Translations under genes and position numbers: made by a program
Source: Flavobacterium anhuiense
Lineage (GTDB): Bacteria > Bacteroidota > Bacteroidia > Flavobacteriales > Flavobacteriaceae
DNA length: 64,000 nucleotides
Reading direction: 5' to 3'
NCBI RefSeq assembly: GCF_900101855.1
Contig: NZ_FMVC01000009.1
Span: 162,194 to 226,193, forward strand
The notes under the pieces: model-generated
Database searches by the model: none
The model's input: the letters and a program-made list of their open reading frames with translations, nothing else
Told to the model about the DNA's origin: nothing
In this document: positions 8,941-17,547 of the stretch, in pieces
How positions within the stretch are numbered: position 1 is the first letter of the stretch
Layout: each line of letters starts with the position of its first letter

Positions 8941-9378
8941 TTATCCTTTTGATATTTCGTTAGATAATTCGTTGATATCGCCTTCCTGAGATGGAAAGTA
9001 TTTTTTGAGTTGTTCTCCGGCATTCAAAATACCGTCAACAATTCCTTGTTTAAAATTGCCGGCTTTAAAATGATTCACCATAATATCTTTGGTACAATCC
9101 CAAAAATCATTAGAAACTAAATCATTAATTCCTTTGTCTCCACAAATCACGAAGTTTTTGTCTTCAACTGCAAAATAGAGCAATACTCCATTTTTTAATT
9201 TAGTTTCATCCATTCGCAATTCATGAAAAACTTCTAAAGCCCTATCAAAATGGACTTTAGAAGTTGTTTTTTCTATATGTACTCTAATTTCGCCAGAAGT
9301 ATTACTCTCAGCCATACGAATAGCTTCAACAATTTCTTGCTCTTCTTCTTTGGTTAAAAAATCTTCTACTTTTGACAT
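8941..9378 (-). CDS. TPM domain protein, soluble
   Basis: A 145-residue protein consisting of little more than one TPM domain: FLTKEEEQEIVEAIRMAE, TSGEIRVHIE, LYFAVEDKNFVICGDKGI. It has no signal peptide or membrane helix, so it should be cytoplasmic, unlike its downstream partner. The stop is three bases before the start of the membrane-anchored TPM gene, which implies translational coupling. In Bacteroidota lemA is often followed by two such TPM genes, one soluble and one anchored. The biochemical function is unknown. Confidence 0.8.
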   Translation of the reverse strand: MSKVEDFLTKEEEQEIVEAIRMAESNTSGEIRVHIEKTTSKVHFDRALEVFHELRMDETKLKNGVLLYFAVEDKNFVICGDKGINDLVSNDFWDCTKDIMVNHFKAGNFKQGIVDGILNAGEQLKKYFPSQEGDINELSNEISKG

Positions 9379-9456
9379 GGAAATTATTTTAGAGTTTAGA
9401 TTGTAGATTTTAGATTACAGATTAAATCTGAAATCGTTAATCAAAAATAATAATCT

Positions 9457-10041
9457 TTAGAATTTTACTTCAACAGGTTTGTCCGCTCCAGTAGAAGCTT
9501 CAAAATATGGTTTTTCTTTGTATTCGCTCAAGAACCAGTTGTTTGGAATTTTCAAAACATAGCCGTTATACGTTTGTACTGATTCATTGAAACGAGTTCT
9601 AGCCGTTAAAATTTGGTTTTCTGTGCTTGCTAATTCATCTTGTAGTTTCAAGAAGTTCTCATTAGTTTTTAAAGTTGGATACTGTTCAACAGAAACTAAT
9701 AATCTTGATAAAGAAGAGCTAACGCCACTTTGAGCTTGATTAAATGCCGCTAATTGTTCAGGAGTTACATTGCTTGGATCAATTGTTACAGATGTAGCTT
9801 TTGCACGCGCTTCAATAACTGCTGTTAAAGTTCCTTTTTCAAAGTCAGCAGCACCTTTTACAGTGTTTACTAAATTCCCGATAAGATCATTACGTCTTTG
9901 GTAAGCCGTTTGAACATTTCCCCATTCTTTATTTACAGCTTGGCTGTGTTGCAAAGCAGTATTTTTAATACCAATCGACCAAAATGCGATAATAGCAATA
10001 AGTGCTACAATAATTCCTACAGGGATTAACCACTTTTTCAT
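9457..10041 (-). CDS. lemA: LemA family protein
   Basis: A 194-residue protein with an N-terminal transmembrane anchor (about 3-24) and a helical LemA domain. Recognisable segments are NKEWGNVQTAYQRRNDLIGNLVNTVKG, EARAKATSV, LLVSVEQYPTLKTNENFLKLQDEL and the C-terminal YNGYVLKIPNNWFLS. The fold is an antiparallel helical bundle facing the periplasm. The name comes from a Listeria antigen, and no enzymatic activity is established. It is the first gene of a lemA-TPM-TPM run. The 78 bases before the next gene carry short AT-rich repeats (AGATTTTAGATT type) but no clear terminator. Confidence 0.9.
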   Translation of the reverse strand: MKKWLIPVGIIVALIAIIAFWSIGIKNTALQHSQAVNKEWGNVQTAYQRRNDLIGNLVNTVKGAADFEKGTLTAVIEARAKATSVTIDPSNVTPEQLAAFNQAQSGVSSSLSRLLVSVEQYPTLKTNENFLKLQDELASTENQILTARTRFNESVQTYNGYVLKIPNNWFLSEYKEKPYFEASTGADKPVEVKF

Positions 10042-10075
10042 ATTTGTTTTGATTTAAGTTTATTTCTATTTTTAA

Positions 10076-10408
10076 TTACAATTCGTTTTTTATCTCGTTC
10101 AGTTGCGTTTTTATCGACTCTAATTTACGTATTATTTCGAATTTATCTAACGTTTTCTTCTGACCCTCTTTTAAGTGTATTTTGGCGCCTTCAAGCGTAA
10201 ATCCTCTCTCTTTTACTAAATGATAGATTAGCTGAAGGTTGGTAATGTCTTCTGGTGTGAACATCCTGTTTCCCTTTGCATTTTTTTTAGGTTTTAGAAT
10301 GTCAAATTCGCTGTCCCAAAATCGTATCAAAGAGGCATTGACATTAAAAGCTTTGGCTACTTCGCCAATACTGTAATATCTTTTGTCTTTAGAAAGTTCA
10401 ATATGCAT
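10076..10408 (-). CDS. MerR family transcriptional regulator
   Basis: A 110-residue DNA-binding protein. It has the MerR N-terminal winged helix (about 9-80: YYSIGEVAKAFNVNASLIRFWDSEFDILKPKKNAKGNRMFTPEDI) and a short C-terminal coiled coil (KTLDKFEIIRKLESIKTQLNEI). There is no effector domain and no cysteine cluster, as in the short MerR proteins found next to M23 peptidases in Bacteroidota. It sits 46 bases after the peptidase gene and 34 bases before lemA, all on the same strand, so a five-gene operon is plausible. The target promoter cannot be named. Confidence 0.88.
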   Translation of the reverse strand: MHIELSKDKRYYSIGEVAKAFNVNASLIRFWDSEFDILKPKKNAKGNRMFTPEDITNLQLIYHLVKERGFTLEGAKIHLKEGQKKTLDKFEIIRKLESIKTQLNEIKNEL

Positions 10409-10454
10409 GGTTCGTTTTTTCTATTTTATTTCAAAAATACTATTTTTTGTACTA

Positions 10455-11432
10455 TTAATCTAATGATTGATTTTCTTGGTTTGCCATTTGAGAAATTGCC
10501 ACATATTCTACAGCCGAAATATTTCCATAATAGAAGTTCAGCGGGTTAACCACTTTTCCGTCTTTATGCACTTCATAATGACAATGAGGACCTTCAGATC
10601 TTCCTGTGCTTCCCACGTATCCAATAACATCTCCGCGTTTTACCTTTTGTCCTGGTCGGCAGTTGTATTTGCTTAAATGCGCGTACAAACTTTCATATCC
10701 AAAACCATGCCTGATTACGACATGATTTCCGTACCCAGAGGCCGTGTTGTCAGCTCTTTGCACCACGCCATCTCCAGTTGCGTAAATTGGAGCTCCTGTA
10801 TTGGCGGTGAAATCCATTCCGTTATGCATTTTTCTCACTTTCGTAAAAGGGTCAATGCGGTATCCAAAACCTGACGCGACGCGCTTTAAATTTTCATTTC
10901 GCACTGGCTGAATGGCAGGAATCGCTAACAATAAATTTTCTTTAGCTCCAGCTAATTTTAAAATTTCGTCTAGAGATTTAGACTGAATCGCCAATTGCTT
11001 CGAAAGTTTGTCAATTCTTTTTGTGGCATTCAAAACCAATTGAGAATTATTGTACCCTTCTAGAGCTTTGTATTTGTCAGAACTTCTAAAACCAGCTTTT
11101 CGAATCGAATCTGGAATTTCAGCTTTGTTGAAATAAACACGATAAATATTATTGTCACGTTCTTCTAAAGCATCTGCCGCTTCATCAATTTCATCCAGTT
11201 TTTTATTCAAAATGGCATATTGAAGCTTTAAATTTTCAATTTCGCGTGCCTGCAAACGATCTTTTGGAGTTTCAAAATAAGGCGTATTAATTAAAAGGAC
11301 AAAAACTAAAAAGCCAAACAATGCCGAGGCTAATAAAAACAGTAAGGCGTAACCAATTTTAATTCTTTTTCTGGTTTTTATTTTCGTATAGGCCAGATTT
11401 TCTGGGTCGTAATAATATTTTACTTTCGCCAT
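10455..11432 (-). CDS. M23 family metallopeptidase (murein DD-endopeptidase type)
   Basis: A 325-residue inner-membrane-anchored peptidase. A cytoplasmic basic start is followed by one transmembrane helix (about 26-49), a coiled-coil region (about 58-90 and 130-160) and a C-terminal lysostaphin-type domain. The zinc ligands are visible as H203 and D207 in HNGMDF and as H283/H285 in HCHYEVH. The family cleaves peptidoglycan cross-links. The coiled coil plus LytM layout resembles MepM and EnvC-like proteins. All key residues are present, so it is predicted to be active. It is divergent from alaS. Confidence 0.88.
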   Translation of the reverse strand: MAKVKYYYDPENLAYTKIKTRKRIKIGYALLFLLASALFGFLVFVLLINTPYFETPKDRLQAREIENLKLQYAILNKKLDEIDEAADALEERDNNIYRVYFNKAEIPDSIRKAGFRSSDKYKALEGYNNSQLVLNATKRIDKLSKQLAIQSKSLDEILKLAGAKENLLLAIPAIQPVRNENLKRVASGFGYRIDPFTKVRKMHNGMDFTANTGAPIYATGDGVVQRADNTASGYGNHVVIRHGFGYESLYAHLSKYNCRPGQKVKRGDVIGYVGSTGRSEGPHCHYEVHKDGKVVNPLNFYYGNISAVEYVAISQMANQENQSLD

Positions 11433-11709
11433 ATTTTAAAATACGCTATTTTTGCTCCCTGTAAAATAAGTTAGTCGAATAAAACTGATAAATGTTTCAG
11501 CTCTTCGACACTTTTTTTACGAGGATTAATGATTAGATATTGGGGCTATTTTATCATTAGATAATGCGCAAAATAGGCAATTTATTGTTTAAATTATAAG
11601 TTTTTTAATCACATTATAAAAAACTTAACGTATCATCAAATGAATGGATTATCTAATCGTCTAATTATCAAATTAACACATTAAACAGACACATTTTTCT
11701 AATTTAAAT

Positions 11710-14349
11710 ATGAAATCACAAGACGTACGTAAACAATTTTTAGATTTTTTTGAGAGTAAAGGGCATACTATTGTTCCTTCAGCTCCTATTGTTCTTAAAG
11801 ACGACCCAACCCTAATGTTCAATAACTCGGGGATGGCCCAGTTTAAAGAATTTTTCTTAGGAAACGGAACTCCAAAAAGTCCAAGAATAGCCGATACGCA
11901 AAAATGTCTTCGTGTTTCAGGAAAACATAACGACCTTGAAGAAGTAGGTATCGATACGTACCACCACACGATGTTTGAAATGCTTGGAAACTGGTCTTTT
12001 GGCGATTACTTCAAAAAAGAAGCGATCAATTGGGCTTGGGAACTATTGACAGAAGTGTACAAAATTCCAAAAGAAAATCTTTATGTTTCTGTTTTTGAAG
12101 GAAGTAAAGAAGATAACGTTCCGTTTGATCAAGAAGCTTGGGACATCTGGAAAACTTTAATCGACGAAGACAGAATCATTCTTGGAAACAAAAAAGATAA
12201 TTTCTGGGAAATGGGAGATCAAGGACCATGCGGACCTTGTTCTGAAATTCACGTTGATTTACGTTCTGAAGAAGAAAAAGCTTTGGTTTCTGGAAAAAGT
12301 CTAGTGAATAATGATCACCCGCAAGTAGTTGAAATCTGGAATAATGTATTCATGGAATTCAACCGTAAAGCTGATGGTTCATTAGAAAAACTTCCGGCAC
12401 AACACGTAGATACCGGAATGGGATTTGAGCGTTTGTGTATGGCTTTACAAGGAAAAACATCAAACTACGATACTGATGTTTTCATGCCTTTAATAAGAGA
12501 AATTGAAACGATTACTGGAGCAAAATATACAACTAATGATGTAACCGGCATTAGTGAAGAGCAAAATAAAATGAATATTGCGATTCGTGTAGTGGCAGAT
12601 CACGTTCGTGCGGTAGCTTTTGCTATTGCTGACGGTCAGTTGCCTTCTAACACGGGAGCAGGATATGTTATTCGTAGAATTCTACGTCGTGCAATTCGTT
12701 ACGGATTTACTTTCTTAGGAACAAAAGAGCCGTTTATTTTTAAATTGGTTGAGACTTTAAGCGAGCAAATGGGAGATTCTTTCCCAGAAATCAGAACACA
12801 GAAAGCACTTTGTTCGAATGTAATTCGTGAAGAGGAGAATTCATTCTTGAAAACATTAGATCAAGGATTAGTTCTTTTAGATGCTGTAATTTCAAATAAC
12901 AATACAGATACTGTTGATGGTAAAAAGGCATTTGAATTGTATGATACTTACGGATTCCCAATCGATTTAACAGCTTTGATTCTTTCTGAAAGAGGATTGA
13001 AATTAGACGAAGAAGGGTTCCAAGAACAATTGCAATTACAAAAAGAGAGATCTCGTGCGGCATCGAAAGTTACGGCAGGAGACTGGAATGTAATTGTAGA
13101 AGATGATATTCAGGAATTTGTTGGTTACGACAGATTATCCCAACAGGTTAAAATCACTAAATACCGTAGAGTAGAAAGTGCAAAAGACGGGGAGATTTTC
13201 CAATTGGTTTTCAACGCAACGCCATTTTATGGAGAAAGCGGAGGACAAACGGGAGATAAAGGATATTTGGAAGCTCAAAATGGTGATATTGTTTACATCA
13301 TAGACACAAAGAAAGAAAATAACCAAACGATACATTTAGCAAAATCGTTACCAGAAAACCTTACGGGAACTTTTAACGCGGTTGTTGATGCAAATCAGAG
13401 AGCAAAAACTTCGTCAAACCACTCAGCTACACACTTGTTGCACCAAGCGTTACGTAAGATTTTAGGAACTCATATTGAGCAAAAAGGTTCGATGGTAAGA
13501 AATGCTTCATTGCGTTTTGACTTTTCTCATTTCGCTAAAGTAAGTGATGAAGAATTAGTAGAAGTAGAAAACTTCGTAAATGCTAGGATTCGAGAAAGTT
13601 TACCATTAATTGAAAAAAGAGCTATTCCGAAAGAACAGGCTTTAGAAGAAGGAGCAATTGCTTTATTTGGAGAGAAATATGGTGATTTAGTTCGTACCAT
13701 TAAATTTGGAGATTCTGTCGAATTATGCGGAGGAACTCACGTTGCCAATACATCAGATATCTGGCATTTTAAAATTATTTCTGAAGGAGCTGTAGCGGCT
13801 GGAATCAGAAGAATTGAAGCCATTACAAGTGAAGCAGCAAAAGAATATTTTGAATCTCAAGCTGTTTCTTTAGCTGAAATTAAAGAAGCTCTTAAAAATG
13901 CTCAAGATCCGGTTAAATCAATCTTGGCACTACAGGATGAAAATGCCCAATTGAAAAAACAATTAGAAGCTTTATTAAAAGATAAAGCTAAAAACATGAA
14001 AGCTGATTTGGCTAAAGAATTGCAAGAAATCAATGGAGTTCAATTCTTGGCAAAACAAGTAGATTTAAACCCAGAAGGCGCAAAAGATTTAGCTTACGAA
14101 TTAGGTGGTTCTTACAATAACTTATTTGTAGTTTTCGCAACCGCTCATGAAGGAAAACCAATGTTGACTTGTTATATTTCAAAAGAAATTGTAGCTGAGA
14201 AAAACCTAAACGCTGGACAAGTTGTTCGTGAATTAGGTAAATATATCCAAGGTGGAGGAGGAGGACAGCCTTTCTTCGCAACCGCAGGAGGTAAAAATGT
14301 TGATGGAATTGCTGAGGCTTTGGATAAAGCAGTGGATTTTGTGAAATAA
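11710..14349 (+). CDS. alaS: Alanine--tRNA ligase
   Basis: An 879-residue class II synthetase that charges tRNA-Ala with alanine in the cytoplasm. The N-terminal catalytic core has HHTMFEMLGNWSFGDYFKKEA (class II motif 1 region) and GPCGPCSEIH. A tRNA-recognition region follows. The editing domain carries the zinc-binding pairs HSATHLLH and CGGTH, and the C-terminal C-Ala domain has GGGGGQPFFATAGG. The length is normal. The start at ATG 11710 begins MKSQDVRKQFLDFFESKGH, as in other bacteria. It is monocistronic with its own terminator. Confidence 0.98.
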   Translation: MKSQDVRKQFLDFFESKGHTIVPSAPIVLKDDPTLMFNNSGMAQFKEFFLGNGTPKSPRIADTQKCLRVSGKHNDLEEVGIDTYHHTMFEMLGNWSFGDYFKKEAINWAWELLTEVYKIPKENLYVSVFEGSKEDNVPFDQEAWDIWKTLIDEDRIILGNKKDNFWEMGDQGPCGPCSEIHVDLRSEEEKALVSGKSLVNNDHPQVVEIWNNVFMEFNRKADGSLEKLPAQHVDTGMGFERLCMALQGKTSNYDTDVFMPLIREIETITGAKYTTNDVTGISEEQNKMNIAIRVVADHVRAVAFAIADGQLPSNTGAGYVIRRILRRAIRYGFTFLGTKEPFIFKLVETLSEQMGDSFPEIRTQKALCSNVIREEENSFLKTLDQGLVLLDAVISNNNTDTVDGKKAFELYDTYGFPIDLTALILSERGLKLDEEGFQEQLQLQKERSRAASKVTAGDWNVIVEDDIQEFVGYDRLSQQVKITKYRRVESAKDGEIFQLVFNATPFYGESGGQTGDKGYLEAQNGDIVYIIDTKKENNQTIHLAKSLPENLTGTFNAVVDANQRAKTSSNHSATHLLHQALRKILGTHIEQKGSMVRNASLRFDFSHFAKVSDEELVEVENFVNARIRESLPLIEKRAIPKEQALEEGAIALFGEKYGDLVRTIKFGDSVELCGGTHVANTSDIWHFKIISEGAVAAGIRRIEAITSEAAKEYFESQAVSLAEIKEALKNAQDPVKSILALQDENAQLKKQLEALLKDKAKNMKADLAKELQEINGVQFLAKQVDLNPEGAKDLAYELGGSYNNLFVVFATAHEGKPMLTCYISKEIVAEKNLNAGQVVRELGKYIQGGGGGQPFFATAGGKNVDGIAEALDKAVDFVK

Positions 14350-14378
14350 AGATTCTAAGGTTTTTTTATAATATTCAA

Positions 14379-14415
14379 AAAAGCCGAGAGATTGTAAAAT
14401 CTCTCGGCTTTTGTA
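14379..14415 (+). terminator. Intrinsic terminator of alaS
   Basis: A 13-14-bp stem (AAGCCGAGAGATT with its complement, 4-base loop GTAA) is followed by TTTTG. It lies about 30 bases after the alaS stop. Confidence 0.85.
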
Positions 14416-14438
14416 TTTTATGGTATTTCTCTTTTTAT

Positions 14439-14536
14439 GTCATTTCGACGAAGGAGAAATCTCCACGAGAAGCTCGACAAAGATTGGATTTTCGTTGCGG
14501 AGTTACTTACGGAGATTTCTCCTTCGTCGAAATGAC
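14439..14536. repeat. 98-bp palindromic intergenic repeat, copy 1
   Basis: The element starts GTCATTTCGACGAAGG and ends with the exact reverse complement, giving perfect 26-bp terminal inverted repeats around a 46-bp centre. A second copy at 27947-28044 differs at only three bases. Both copies lie between convergent genes. It has no ORF and is MITE- or REP-like. Confidence 0.9.
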
Positions 14537-14559
14537 AAATAGTACGTGTATAGATTGTT

Positions 14560-14606
14560 TAAAAAACTTAAAATCTTAGAATCTTAGAGCCTTAGTGGCT
14601 AAAAAA
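14560..14606. repeat. Short Flavobacterium-type intergenic repeat (CTTAGAATCTTAGAGCCTTAGTGGC)
   Basis: Partially repetitive AT-rich sequence (AAACTTAAAATCTTAGAATCTTAG and then CCTTAGTGGC). Relatives in this window lie at 19440-19475 and 37674-37700. It is non-coding and its function is unknown. Confidence 0.5.
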
Positions 14607-14608
14607 AA

Positions 14609-16354
14609 CTATTTTCGCTCCCCAATCTGCTGGCGCCACATAGCGTAATACAATCCTTTTTCGACAATCAAATCTTCATGTTTGCCTTGTTCAATGATTT
14701 TACCTTGTTCTAGGACAAAAATTCTATCAGCATGCATTACGGTTGATAAACGGTGAGCAATTAAAACTGTAATTCTATTTTTGTCTGAGATATTTCGAAT
14801 AGTGTCATTAATTTCTTCTTCTGTAATAGAATCCAAAGCAGAAGTCGCTTCATCAAAAATCAATAAATTCGGATTTCTAAGAATAGCTCTTGCGATAGAT
14901 AAACGCTGTTTTTCTCCGCCAGAAACTTTGATTCCGCCTTCGCCGATTGTGGTATTTAAACCGTCTTCAGCACGTTTAAGGAGTTTGTCGCAGCTTGCGC
15001 GTTTTAAAGCATCATAAAGTTCTTCGTCGGTTGCATTTGGTTTGACGAATAATAAGTTTTCGCGAATTGTTCCTGAGAATAATTGTGCATCTTGAGTCAC
15101 AAAACCGAGCTGTTTTCTTAAATCTAGCAAATCAATTTCGGTTGAATCGATATCATTGTAAAGAATTTCTCCTTCTTCTGGAGTATACAATCCAACTAAT
15201 AATTTTACTAAAGTTGTTTTTCCAGATCCAGACGGACCAACAAAAGCGACGGTTTGTCCTTGTTTGATTTCGAAATTGATATTTTCGACTGCTTTGAATT
15301 TAGCTGTTTTATGTTGAAAACTCACATTAGAAAATAGCAATTTCTGGATTGCTCCAACATGTTTTGGAGTTTTAGGACGGAATTCTTTAGGAGCATTCAA
15401 TAAGTTTTTGAAATTCTCCATAGAAACTTTTGTTTCGTTCAAAGCAATAATAAAGTTTCCTAATTCTTGTAATGGACCAAAAATAAAGAACGTAAAAAAT
15501 ACCATTGTCAATAAATCACCAACGATAATTTTTCCTCCAAACAAGAAGTAATATAAGGCAAAAACAACGCAAGTTCTCAAGAAATGAACCGTTGTTCCCT
15601 GAATAAAACTTAAACTTCTTATAAAACGGATTTTCTGTAATTCTAATTGAAGAATTTTAAACGTATTTAAGTTTAAACGTTTTTCTTCTTGATATGTTAA
15701 ACCAAGACTTTTTACTAACTCAATATTTCGTAAACTTTCGGTAGTAGAACCAGCCAATGCATTAGTCTGATTCACAATTTTTCGAGAAACGATTTTAATC
15801 TTTTTTCCCAAATACAAACTAACCAAAGCAATAATTGGCGCTGTAATTAAGAAGATAATCGAAATCCTGAAATCGATTCGAGCAACATAAACAATTACGA
15901 ATATAAAACCGATAATAGTCTGGAAAATTAACGAAATGGAAAGTGTAATCAGTTTTTCTGAATCGATTCTAACTTTTGTCAGTTTGCTTAAAGTTTCACC
16001 GCTTCGCTGATCTTCAAATTCTGCATAAGGAAGATCCAGAGATTTCTTGATTCCGTCAGTATACATTTGAGCGCCGGTACGCTGAATAACCACATTGGTA
16101 AAATAATCCTGAAAGTTTTTGGTAATTCTCGAAATCATAGCAGCGCCAAGAGAAAGGCCAAGCCAGAAAGCTAAAGATTTTATAAATCCAATTTCGTTTC
16201 CTTTGTATTTTGAGATTCCAACACCACAGTCCTGCATTAATTTTCCTGTGATTACTGAGTCTGACAAACTGAAACAAATGTTGATAGTAGCCATTATCAA
16301 CGCAAAAAACAAGAGCATTTTGTGTCTGATAATGTAGGTATATAGTAATTTCAT
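14609..16354 (-). CDS. ABC transporter, fused permease and ATPase (exporter type)
   Basis: A 581-residue half-transporter with an N-terminal six-helix exporter domain (about 1-310) and a C-terminal nucleotide-binding domain. The Walker A motif is GPSGSGKT (about residue 375), the Q-loop is in LGFVTQDAQLFSG, the signature is VSGGEKQR, Walker B is LLIFDEATSALD and the H-loop is IAHRLSTV. It should homodimerise in the inner membrane, like MsbA and other lipid or drug exporters. Nothing nearby fixes the substrate. Its minus-strand promoter candidate TATTTTTG lies about 27 bases upstream. Confidence 0.9.
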   Translation of the reverse strand: MKLLYTYIIRHKMLLFFALIMATINICFSLSDSVITGKLMQDCGVGISKYKGNEIGFIKSLAFWLGLSLGAAMISRITKNFQDYFTNVVIQRTGAQMYTDGIKKSLDLPYAEFEDQRSGETLSKLTKVRIDSEKLITLSISLIFQTIIGFIFVIVYVARIDFRISIIFLITAPIIALVSLYLGKKIKIVSRKIVNQTNALAGSTTESLRNIELVKSLGLTYQEEKRLNLNTFKILQLELQKIRFIRSLSFIQGTTVHFLRTCVVFALYYFLFGGKIIVGDLLTMVFFTFFIFGPLQELGNFIIALNETKVSMENFKNLLNAPKEFRPKTPKHVGAIQKLLFSNVSFQHKTAKFKAVENINFEIKQGQTVAFVGPSGSGKTTLVKLLVGLYTPEEGEILYNDIDSTEIDLLDLRKQLGFVTQDAQLFSGTIRENLLFVKPNATDEELYDALKRASCDKLLKRAEDGLNTTIGEGGIKVSGGEKQRLSIARAILRNPNLLIFDEATSALDSITEEEINDTIRNISDKNRITVLIAHRLSTVMHADRIFVLEQGKIIEQGKHEDLIVEKGLYYAMWRQQIGERK

Positions 16355-16708
16355 ATAAGATTTTAAAAAAATGGAAGATGCAAAAATAAGGAATTGTTTT
16401 AGTTTCTAGAGTTGGTTTTTGTTATTAAAAATCTAAATTTTTTACAGGTGAAATTGCTGATAGCGTTTTTAAAGTTTTTATGTGTTTCACTTTTTTAATT
16501 TGAATATAAGAAGTCATAAAGGCTGATTATTTTTCCATATTTAAGTTTTTTTTGAAAATTTTATTATTTAGTAAACTTTTATATTGTTTGCTATTAGTGT
16601 TTTAATAATTGATTTAATTGAAAAATGTGTTTCGATGTGGAATCACGTAAGGTTTTGAATTTCGGTTATATTACGTTTGCACCATTAACAAATTTTAACC
16701 AAATCAAT
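16355..16708. other. Divergent intergenic region with two promoter candidates
   Basis: 354 AT-rich bases between the ABC exporter and the first lipoprotein gene. A minus-strand -7 box TATTTTTG (16388 to 16381) serves the exporter, and a plus-strand TACGTTTG (16672-16679) serves the lipoprotein. I see no further gene, repeat family or stable hairpin. Confidence 0.5.
16653..16679 (+). promoter_or_regulatory. Promoter candidate for lipoprotein gene
   Basis: TTTTG (16653-16657) and TACGTTTG (16672-16679) resemble the Bacteroidota -33 and -7 elements, with a spacer of 14, slightly short. Its position inside a possible N-terminal extension argues for translation starting at 16709. Confidence 0.45.
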
Positions 16709-17458
16709 ATGAAAAAATTATTATGCCTTTTTGGTGCTTTAGCACTAGTTTTAACATCTTGTTCAAGCGATGATTCGTCAAGTTCTTCAGATCTTGTTTT
16801 GCTTAAAAAAACTGTTATTACAAGTCCAGAAGGTGATAAAGCTACCGTTAATTTTAAGTACGATGGTAACAAAATAGTAAGTGTAACAGATGATACTGGA
16901 TTTTTCAATCTGTATTATACTTACACTGGAGATTTAATTACAAAAATTGATTACAAGCTTCCTAATGGAAAGTCAGAACAAGTAAATACTTTTACATACA
17001 CTAATGATGGAAAGCTATCAACTTTTTTAAGAGTTGAATATGAAGAAGAGGAAGGTGTAGCGGTATTAAGAGGTTACAAGGAAGTTTATACTTATAATGC
17101 AGATGGTACAATTTCAGTAAAAGGGTATTCAGGAAGTGATGTTTCTCAAACGGTTGCTTCGGGAACAGCTACAATTAAATTTGTAAATGGTGAAGTAAGC
17201 GAAATTATAAGTTCTAACTCACCAAATCATAAATATACTTATGATAATAAAAATAATCCAACAAAAAATATTTTGGGAATGGATAAAATTGCATTTGTTG
17301 ATGGAGAAGCAAATGGCGTTAAATTCAATATCCTTACAGATACATCAGATGGTAATTTGTGGACAAACAGTACTTTTACATATAATGAGCAAGGATATCC
17401 AACTAAAGAAGTTGATAACGGGTCTGACAGTCTAGGTACTACGGAATATTTTTATTAA
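16709..17458 (+). CDS. Predicted lipoprotein with YD-like beta repeats (paralogue 1)
   Basis: 250 residues from ATG 16709. A start at 16625 would add 28 residues ahead of a perfect lipoprotein signal and is rejected. Lipobox: LVLTSC, with C19 as the lipidated residue, followed by a Ser/Asp linker. The body repeats short motifs of the form F-x-Y-x-x-x-G-K/N (FKYDGNKIVSV, FTYTNDGKLS, YTYNADGTIS, YTYDNKNNPTKNIL), resembling degenerate YD/RHS-like strands that could build a beta sheet. The next gene encodes a paralogue with the same order of motifs. The function is unknown. Confidence 0.75.
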   Translation: MKKLLCLFGALALVLTSCSSDDSSSSSDLVLLKKTVITSPEGDKATVNFKYDGNKIVSVTDDTGFFNLYYTYTGDLITKIDYKLPNGKSEQVNTFTYTNDGKLSTFLRVEYEEEEGVAVLRGYKEVYTYNADGTISVKGYSGSDVSQTVASGTATIKFVNGEVSEIISSNSPNHKYTYDNKNNPTKNILGMDKIAFVDGEANGVKFNILTDTSDGNLWTNSTFTYNEQGYPTKEVDNGSDSLGTTEYFY

Positions 17459-17484
17459 TAATTGAAGATTCTTATTAATAATAT

Positions 17485-17516
17485 TAAGCCAGTTGCAAAT
17501 GCTTCTGGCTTTCTTA
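17485..17516 (+). terminator. Hairpin terminator between tandem lipoprotein genes
   Basis: AAGCCAG (17486-17492) and its complement CTGGCTT (17505-17511) enclose a 12-base loop and are followed by TTCTTAATTTT. The T-run is imperfect, so it is probably a partial terminator. Confidence 0.55.
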
Positions 17517-17547
17517 ATTTTGAAAAGTATAACAAAATCTCTCAATT

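Noticed and set aside
11433..11709. Riboswitch or T-box upstream of alaS
   Set aside because: I see no conserved riboswitch core, and no terminator/antiterminator pair; T-boxes are not expected in Bacteroidota. It holds only AT-rich sequence with ATCTAATNGTCTAATT-like repeats.
16625..16708. N-terminal extension of the first YD-like lipoprotein
   Set aside because: The ATG at 16709 starts a perfect lipoprotein signal, and a promoter-like TACGTTTG lies within the extension.
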